NCBI GenBank assembly: GCA_903915565.1
Contig: CAIWTG010000242.1
Span: 1 to 9,839, forward strand
Source of the DNA: an uncultured Chloroflexota bacterium
GTDB lineage: Bacteria > Chloroflexota > Dehalococcoidia > Dehalococcoidales > RBG-16-60-22
Reading direction: 5' to 3'
Length of the DNA: 9,839 nt
The notes under the pieces were generated by a model. It was not told the origin of the DNA. It was given only the letters and a program-made list of their open reading frames with translations, and made no database searches. Positions 7,271 to 9,839 of this stretch are shown here, piece by piece. Within the stretch, counting starts at the first letter, position 1, and every line of letters starts with the position of its first letter. The position numbers and the translations under genes were made by a program.

Positions 7271-7294
7271 CGATATATCGGATAATATATTATC
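7271..7294. promoter_or_regulatory. tandem palindromes, probable operator
   Basis: Two perfect palindromes abut: CGATATATCG at 7271-7280 and GATAATATATTATC at 7281-7294. They lie between the divergent MFS and SDR genes. The first coincides with the expected -35 position of the MFS promoter, and both are upstream of the SDR promoter. Two-fold symmetry is what a dimeric helix-turn-helix regulator would bind, but no regulator gene is present in the window. The element recurs at 9242-9253. Confidence 0.55.
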
Positions 7295-7355
7295 GTAACA
7301 TTTTTTTACTGAGTTTGACAATTTTTGTATGTTTTAACGATACCTGGCATTTCTA

Positions 7356-7364
7356 TGTTATAAT
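7356..7364 (+). promoter_or_regulatory. extended -10 promoter of SDR / 5-alpha-reductase operon
   Basis: TGTTATAAT is a perfect extended -10 element (TGn plus TATAAT). Counting 7 nt downstream places the start at 7371-7373, so the mRNA should begin at or within 2 nt of the ATG at 7373. A TTGACA at 7315-7320 is too far upstream to be its -35. The absence of any Shine-Dalgarno before the ATG agrees with a leaderless transcript. Confidence 0.6.
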
Positions 7365-7372
7365 GTGGCTCA

Positions 7373-8365
7373 ATGACTGTTGTTGTTACCGGCGCCACTG
7401 GACATATCGGTGCTAACCTGGTTCGCGCTTTAATCGATAAAGGAACTCCAACACGCTGCCTGATGCATAAAAGTCACCGGGCAATTGACGAGTTGGATGT
7501 GGAAAAAGTCCACGGCGATGTACGCGACCTCGATTCCTTATGCAAGGCATTTAAGGGAGTAGACGTTGTCTATCATCTGGCAGCGACGATTTCTCTTTCT
7601 ATGGCAGACTGGCCGCGCCTGGAGGCAATAAACGTCGGCGGCACGAAAAACGTCATTGAAGCCTGCCGCAAAACGGGAGTCCGTCGTTTGGTTCATTTCA
7701 GCTCGATACACGCGCTAACGCAGGAGCCGCTGGACATCCCTGTTAACGAGGAGCGTGAACTAGCTAGCGGAAGTCGCCTGCCACCCTATGACCGCTCTAA
7801 AGCTGCCGGCGAGCGCCTGGTCCGTCAGGCAATCGCCGATGGGATGAATGTGGTAATCATCTATCCGACGGCAGCCTTTGGGCCTTATGACTACATGCCG
7901 TCGTTCTTCGGCGAGGCGTTGATAGGTATCGCCTGCCGCACGTTGCCGGCTTACGTTACCGGCGGATTCGACTGGGTGGACGCCCGAGATGTGGCTCATG
8001 GGGCGATGCTGGCGGCGGCCAAAGCGCCGGCGGGTTCGCGCTATCTGATATCCGGTCACTGGGTTTCCATGCCGGAAGTTGCCGCCACGATTGGCGAAAT
8101 CATCGGTGTTAATACGGGCGGAAAATTCGTCTGTCCCCTCTGGCTGGCGCACATCGGGGCGCCATTTATTGAGAGTTATAGTAAAATCAGTCATAAGCGC
8201 CCGCTTTATACCAGCGTATCTTTACGCGCTTTAAAGAGCAACAAAAATATCAGCCATGAAAAAGCGACGCGCGAATTAGGCTACCAGCCCCGGCCTTTCC
8301 GCGAGACGCTGGCGGACACTTTAAAATGGTTTGAAGAAAACGGGAATTTAAAACAAAAAAAATAG
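7373..8365 (+). CDS. extended SDR, 3-beta-HSD / dihydroflavonol reductase-like
   Basis: This 330-residue protein is an NAD(P)-dependent oxidoreductase or epimerase of the extended short-chain dehydrogenase family. The N-terminal Rossmann loop is G7-A-T-G10-H-I-G13. H68-L-A-A is the NNAG-equivalent loop, S110/S111 is the catalytic serine region, and Y139-D-R-S-K143 is the catalytic YxxxK. The C-terminal substrate domain starts near residue 165 (YPTAAFGPYDY) and includes WVDARDVAHG, typical of the group that holds 3-beta-hydroxysteroid dehydrogenases, dihydroflavonol reductases and HpnA-like proteins. The next gene is a steroid 5-alpha-reductase homologue 16 nt downstream, which makes a hydroxyl/ketone conversion on a steroid or isoprenoid ring the leading inference. 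A sugar epimerase is the alternative. The ATG is supported by the promoter 8 nt upstream rather than by a ribosome site. Confidence 0.88.
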   Translation: MTVVVTGATGHIGANLVRALIDKGTPTRCLMHKSHRAIDELDVEKVHGDVRDLDSLCKAFKGVDVVYHLAATISLSMADWPRLEAINVGGTKNVIEACRKTGVRRLVHFSSIHALTQEPLDIPVNEERELASGSRLPPYDRSKAAGERLVRQAIADGMNVVIIYPTAAFGPYDYMPSFFGEALIGIACRTLPAYVTGGFDWVDARDVAHGAMLAAAKAPAGSRYLISGHWVSMPEVAATIGEIIGVNTGGKFVCPLWLAHIGAPFIESYSKISHKRPLYTSVSLRALKSNKNISHEKATRELGYQPRPFRETLADTLKWFEENGNLKQKK

Positions 8366-8381
8366 AACCCGGAGAATAGCC

Positions 8382-9143
8382 TTGAGTGAAATAACGATTT
8401 ATAACGGACTCCTTATCGCCTGGTTTGCGGTGGCGGTGGCAGTTTTTGTCATGTTGTTTTTTGTGGTCGCTCCTTACGGTCGCCATACACGCAAGGGGTG
8501 GGGTATTGCGGTAGGGAATAAGCTGGGCTGGGTATTAATGGAGGCGGCATCACCGATTGTTTTTGCCGTCACTTTCTTGTTGGGTGAAAACAGGGCAAAC
8601 CCCGCCGCCCTCGTTTTTCTGGTACTCTGGGAGATGCACTATATTCACCGGGCTTTTATCTATCCCTTCAGTCTACGCGACACAGTCCACCGTATGCCAC
8701 TATCCATCATCAGCTTCGGTTTCCTGTTCAACCTGATGAACGGCTATCTTAACGGGCGGTATATTACCCACTTTTCCGGAGGCTATCCCAATACCTGGCT
8801 AACCGACCCACGGTTTATTGTGGGGGTGGTGCTTTTTATCGCCGGCTATGTTATCAACCGCCAGGCCGACCTGGCTTTGCGCGACTTAAGAAAACCGGGA
8901 GAATCCGGCTATAAAATATCCAACCATCGCCTTTACCGCTGGGTAAGCTGTCCCAATTACCTGGGCGAAATTACCATCTGGGTGGGCTGGGCTGTCGCCA
9001 CATGGTCGGTGGCGGGGCTGGCTTTCGCTTTCTGGACGGTGGCGAACCTGCTGCCCCGCGCCAGGGCAAACCATGCCTGGTACCGCAACACCTTTACCGA
9101 CTATCCCCCGGAACGCAAGGCGCTGATACCCAAAGTGTGGTAG
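8382..9143 (+). CDS. steroid 5-alpha-reductase (SRD5A1/2-type) homologue
   Basis: The 253-residue polytopic membrane enzyme (six or seven helices) belongs to the 3-oxo-5-alpha-steroid 4-dehydrogenase family, which uses NADPH to reduce the C4-C5 double bond of 3-keto enones. Length matches human SRD5A2 (254). From memory of that protein, matching blocks are YGRHT (32-36), E54 for the catalytic Glu57, H86-Y87-xx-R90 for the Tyr91 region, the LRKPGE block (169-174), P191-N192-Y-L-G-E196, ATWS (206-209) and LAFAF, and the C-terminal H231...DYPPERKALIP. The start is TTG at 8382: GGAG (8371-8374) lies 7 nt upstream and the protein then begins, as expected, just before helix 1. It is co-transcribed with the SDR (16-nt gap). 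Other family reactions (polyprenol or long-chain enoyl-CoA reduction) remain possible, but the C-terminal block is closest to the steroid enzymes. Confidence 0.9.
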   Translation: MSEITIYNGLLIAWFAVAVAVFVMLFFVVAPYGRHTRKGWGIAVGNKLGWVLMEAASPIVFAVTFLLGENRANPAALVFLVLWEMHYIHRAFIYPFSLRDTVHRMPLSIISFGFLFNLMNGYLNGRYITHFSGGYPNTWLTDPRFIVGVVLFIAGYVINRQADLALRDLRKPGESGYKISNHRLYRWVSCPNYLGEITIWVGWAVATWSVAGLAFAFWTVANLLPRARANHAWYRNTFTDYPPERKALIPKVW

Positions 9144-9233
9144 TTTCCCTCTAAAATGATGTTCCCCCTCCCTTGGTTCCAGCTTGGGCTGGAATTAAGA
9201 CTAACTGCTATCAAAATTAAGCATAATAACCTA
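9144..9233. other. intergenic spacer with a hairpin
   Basis: This gap after the reductase operon holds no convincing ORF. A stem TTCCAGC (9177-9183) pairs with GCTGGAA (9188-9194) around a 4-nt loop, extendable by two G-T pairs. No T-tract follows (TTAAGACTAA), so it is not a standard intrinsic terminator, though it may shield the 3' end or slow polymerase. Confidence 0.4.
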
Positions 9234-9262
9234 TTGACAATAGCGATATATCGTAATAAAAT
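9234..9262 (+). promoter_or_regulatory. strong sigma70 promoter with embedded operator
   Basis: TTGACA (9234-9239) and TAAAAT (9257-9262) are 17 nt apart, the best promoter in the window. The spacer contains the perfect palindrome CGATATATCG at 9244-9253, within AGCGATATATCG, which is identical to 7269-7280. A bound protein here would block polymerase, so repression is the natural reading. The -35 also lies in a small inverted repeat, CTATT-GAC-AATAG (9231-9243). Confidence 0.7.
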
Positions 9263-9264
9263 AT

Positions 9265-9295
9265 TATTAGCAGTTGACGAGATGGACTGCTAATA
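9265..9295 (+). promoter_or_regulatory. leader inverted repeat with possible 3-codon upstream ORF
   Basis: TATTAGCAGT (9265-9274) and ACTGCTAATA (9286-9295) form a perfect 10-bp inverted repeat with an 11-nt loop. Transcription should start near 9269, so the RNA stem would be about 5-6 bp at the extreme 5' end. Within it, GAG-ATG-GAC-TGC-TAA-TAG encodes Met-Asp-Cys with two stops (ATG at 9282). The true gene starts 54 nt further on. This could be an RNA stability element, an operator or chance. Confidence 0.4.
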
Positions 9296-9335
9296 GGTCG
9301 AAAAACAGACTGGTTTAGAAGAAAGAAGGCGTAAT

Positions 9336-9551
9336 ATGGGTAAGGTAAAGACTAGCGGACGCTGCCCCAAATGCGGGGGTAATTTGTATCTGGATAGGGA
9401 CTATAACGGCTGGTACGAACAGTGCTTACAGTGCGCTTATATGAAAGACCTGGCGGTGGTTTATCAGGACAAAGACAAGAAAATCGCCGAGCTCGTCCCG
9501 GTTAAAAAGGTGCAAAAACTCGATAAAAAAGAAGCCCGTCACATAAAGTAG
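9336..9551 (+). CDS. small zinc-ribbon protein of unknown function
   Basis: The 71-residue protein has a single zinc ribbon, C10-P-K-C13 and C30-L-Q-C33, joined by a 16-residue strand-rich loop (GGNLYLDRDYNGWYEQ). A lysine-rich, probably disordered tail follows (KIAELVPVKKVQKLDKKEARHIK). The basic tail suggests contact with nucleic acid or the ribosome, but no specific family role can be named. The ATG at 9336 has AAGG (9326-9329) 6 nt upstream. The gene is a single-gene transcript: strong promoter at 9234-9262, leader hairpin, and intrinsic terminator at 9578. It shares an operator-like palindrome with the MFS/SDR divergent region, which hints at common regulation. Confidence 0.85.
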   Translation: MGKVKTSGRCPKCGGNLYLDRDYNGWYEQCLQCAYMKDLAVVYQDKDKKIAELVPVKKVQKLDKKEARHIK

Positions 9552-9577
9552 TCAGAACCAAATTATAACGCTCAACT

Positions 9578-9606
9578 GAAGCCCGGTATAAAAGCCGGGC
9601 TTCTTT
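9578..9606 (+). terminator. Rho-independent terminator of the zinc-ribbon gene
   Basis: A perfect 9-bp stem, GAAGCCCGG (9578-9586) with CCGGGCTTC (9595-9603), closes an 8-nt loop and is followed by TTTATT. It lies 26 nt after the stop codon at 9551. Confidence 0.88.
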
Positions 9607-9607
9607 A

Positions 9608-9636
9608 TTGACGGATAAAGCCCGTGACGATATTAT
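9608..9636 (+). promoter_or_regulatory. promoter of the Sir2-family gene
   Basis: TTGACG (9608-9613) and TATTAT (9631-9636) are separated by exactly 17 nt, immediately after the upstream terminator. A start near 9643 would overlap the ribosome site TAGGA (9641-9645), so the leader would be only about 9 nt. Confidence 0.55.
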
Positions 9637-9651
9637 TTGATAGGATAATTT

Positions 9652-9839
9652 ATGTCTGATTTACCAGAGAGAATTGAAAAACTCGCCCGGATGCTGGCAG
9701 ATTACCGCTACACAGTGGTTTTCACCGGGGCGGGCATCAGCACTGATTCCGGACTGCGGGATTTCAGGGGACCGGACGGACTCTGGACGCGGCGGGACAA
9801 GGGTTTAGTAACGCCGGAGCAAAACTGGACGAGCGTCGA
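9652..9839 (+). CDS. Sir2-family NAD-dependent protein deacylase, N-terminal part
   Basis: The open frame runs off the right edge after 62 codons. Residues F24-T-G26-A-G28-I-S form the NAD-binding GAGIS loop, followed by D37-F-R39-G-P-D-G-L-W45, the cofactor-binding loop of sirtuins. These enzymes remove acetyl or longer acyl groups from protein lysines using NAD+. The order FRGPDGLWT followed by a basic stretch and KG recalls the SIRT6/SIRT7-like branch more than the CobB type, but too little is present to be firm. The ATG at 9652 has TAGGA 6 nt upstream. Confidence 0.9.
   Translation, partial: MSDLPERIEKLARMLADYRYTVVFTGAGISTDSGLRDFRGPDGLWTRRDKGLVTPEQNWTSV

Noticed and set aside
7760..8194. 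144-codon minus-strand open frame
   Set aside because: It is antisense to the SDR gene, whose catalytic YxxxK and Rossmann motifs establish the coding strand.
9175..9196. Intrinsic terminator after the 5-alpha-reductase gene
   Set aside because: The hairpin is real, but no T-rich tract follows it, so I list it only as a hairpin.

Overview
The window looks like chromosome from an anaerobic, moderate-GC bacterium. My best guess is a Dehalococcoidia-like member of the Chloroflexota. That rests on gene style only (single-chain alpha2 glycyl-tRNA synthetase, small zinc-ribbon proteins, probable leaderless genes) and is an inference. There is no rRNA, tRNA, CRISPR array, insertion sequence or phage gene. 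Genes are tightly packed on both strands.

Layout. At the left edge is the C-terminal end of a major facilitator (MFS) transporter (2-265, +). It converges, with a 4-base overlap, on a six-gene minus-strand operon running from 5546 down to 262. In transcription order the operon encodes an FmdB-type zinc-ribbon protein, a four-helix membrane protein, glycyl-tRNA synthetase, a GNAT acetyltransferase fused to a HAD hydrolase, a second stand-alone HAD hydrolase, and an SbcD/Mre11-type nuclease. Junctions are 4 nt, 0 nt, a 4-base ATGA overlap and 7 nt, so translational coupling is likely. The operon promoter lies back to back with that of a plus-strand YjbQ/UPF0047 gene (5635-6039).

The second half holds the most distinctive unit. 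A 12-helix MFS transporter (7240 to 6026, -) diverges from a two-gene plus-strand operon. The first gene of that operon is an extended SDR of the 3-beta-hydroxysteroid dehydrogenase / dihydroflavonol reductase type (7373-8365). The second is a full-length homologue of steroid 5-alpha-reductase SRD5A1/2 (8382-9143). The 132-bp divergent region carries two adjacent perfect palindromes, and both flanking genes appear to be leaderless. I infer a small module for uptake (or export) and reduction of a steroid or other isoprenoid enone. The substrate is unknown.

The same 12-base element, AGCGATATATCG, followed by a similar AT-rich stretch, recurs about 2 kb away. There it sits inside the -35/-10 spacer of a strong promoter driving a 71-residue zinc-ribbon protein (9336-9551). 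One regulator may therefore control both loci. That small gene has a 5' leader with a 10-bp perfect inverted repeat and a possible three-codon upstream ORF, and it ends in a clear intrinsic terminator. The window closes with the N-terminal third of a Sir2-family deacylase (9652 onward) that has its own promoter.
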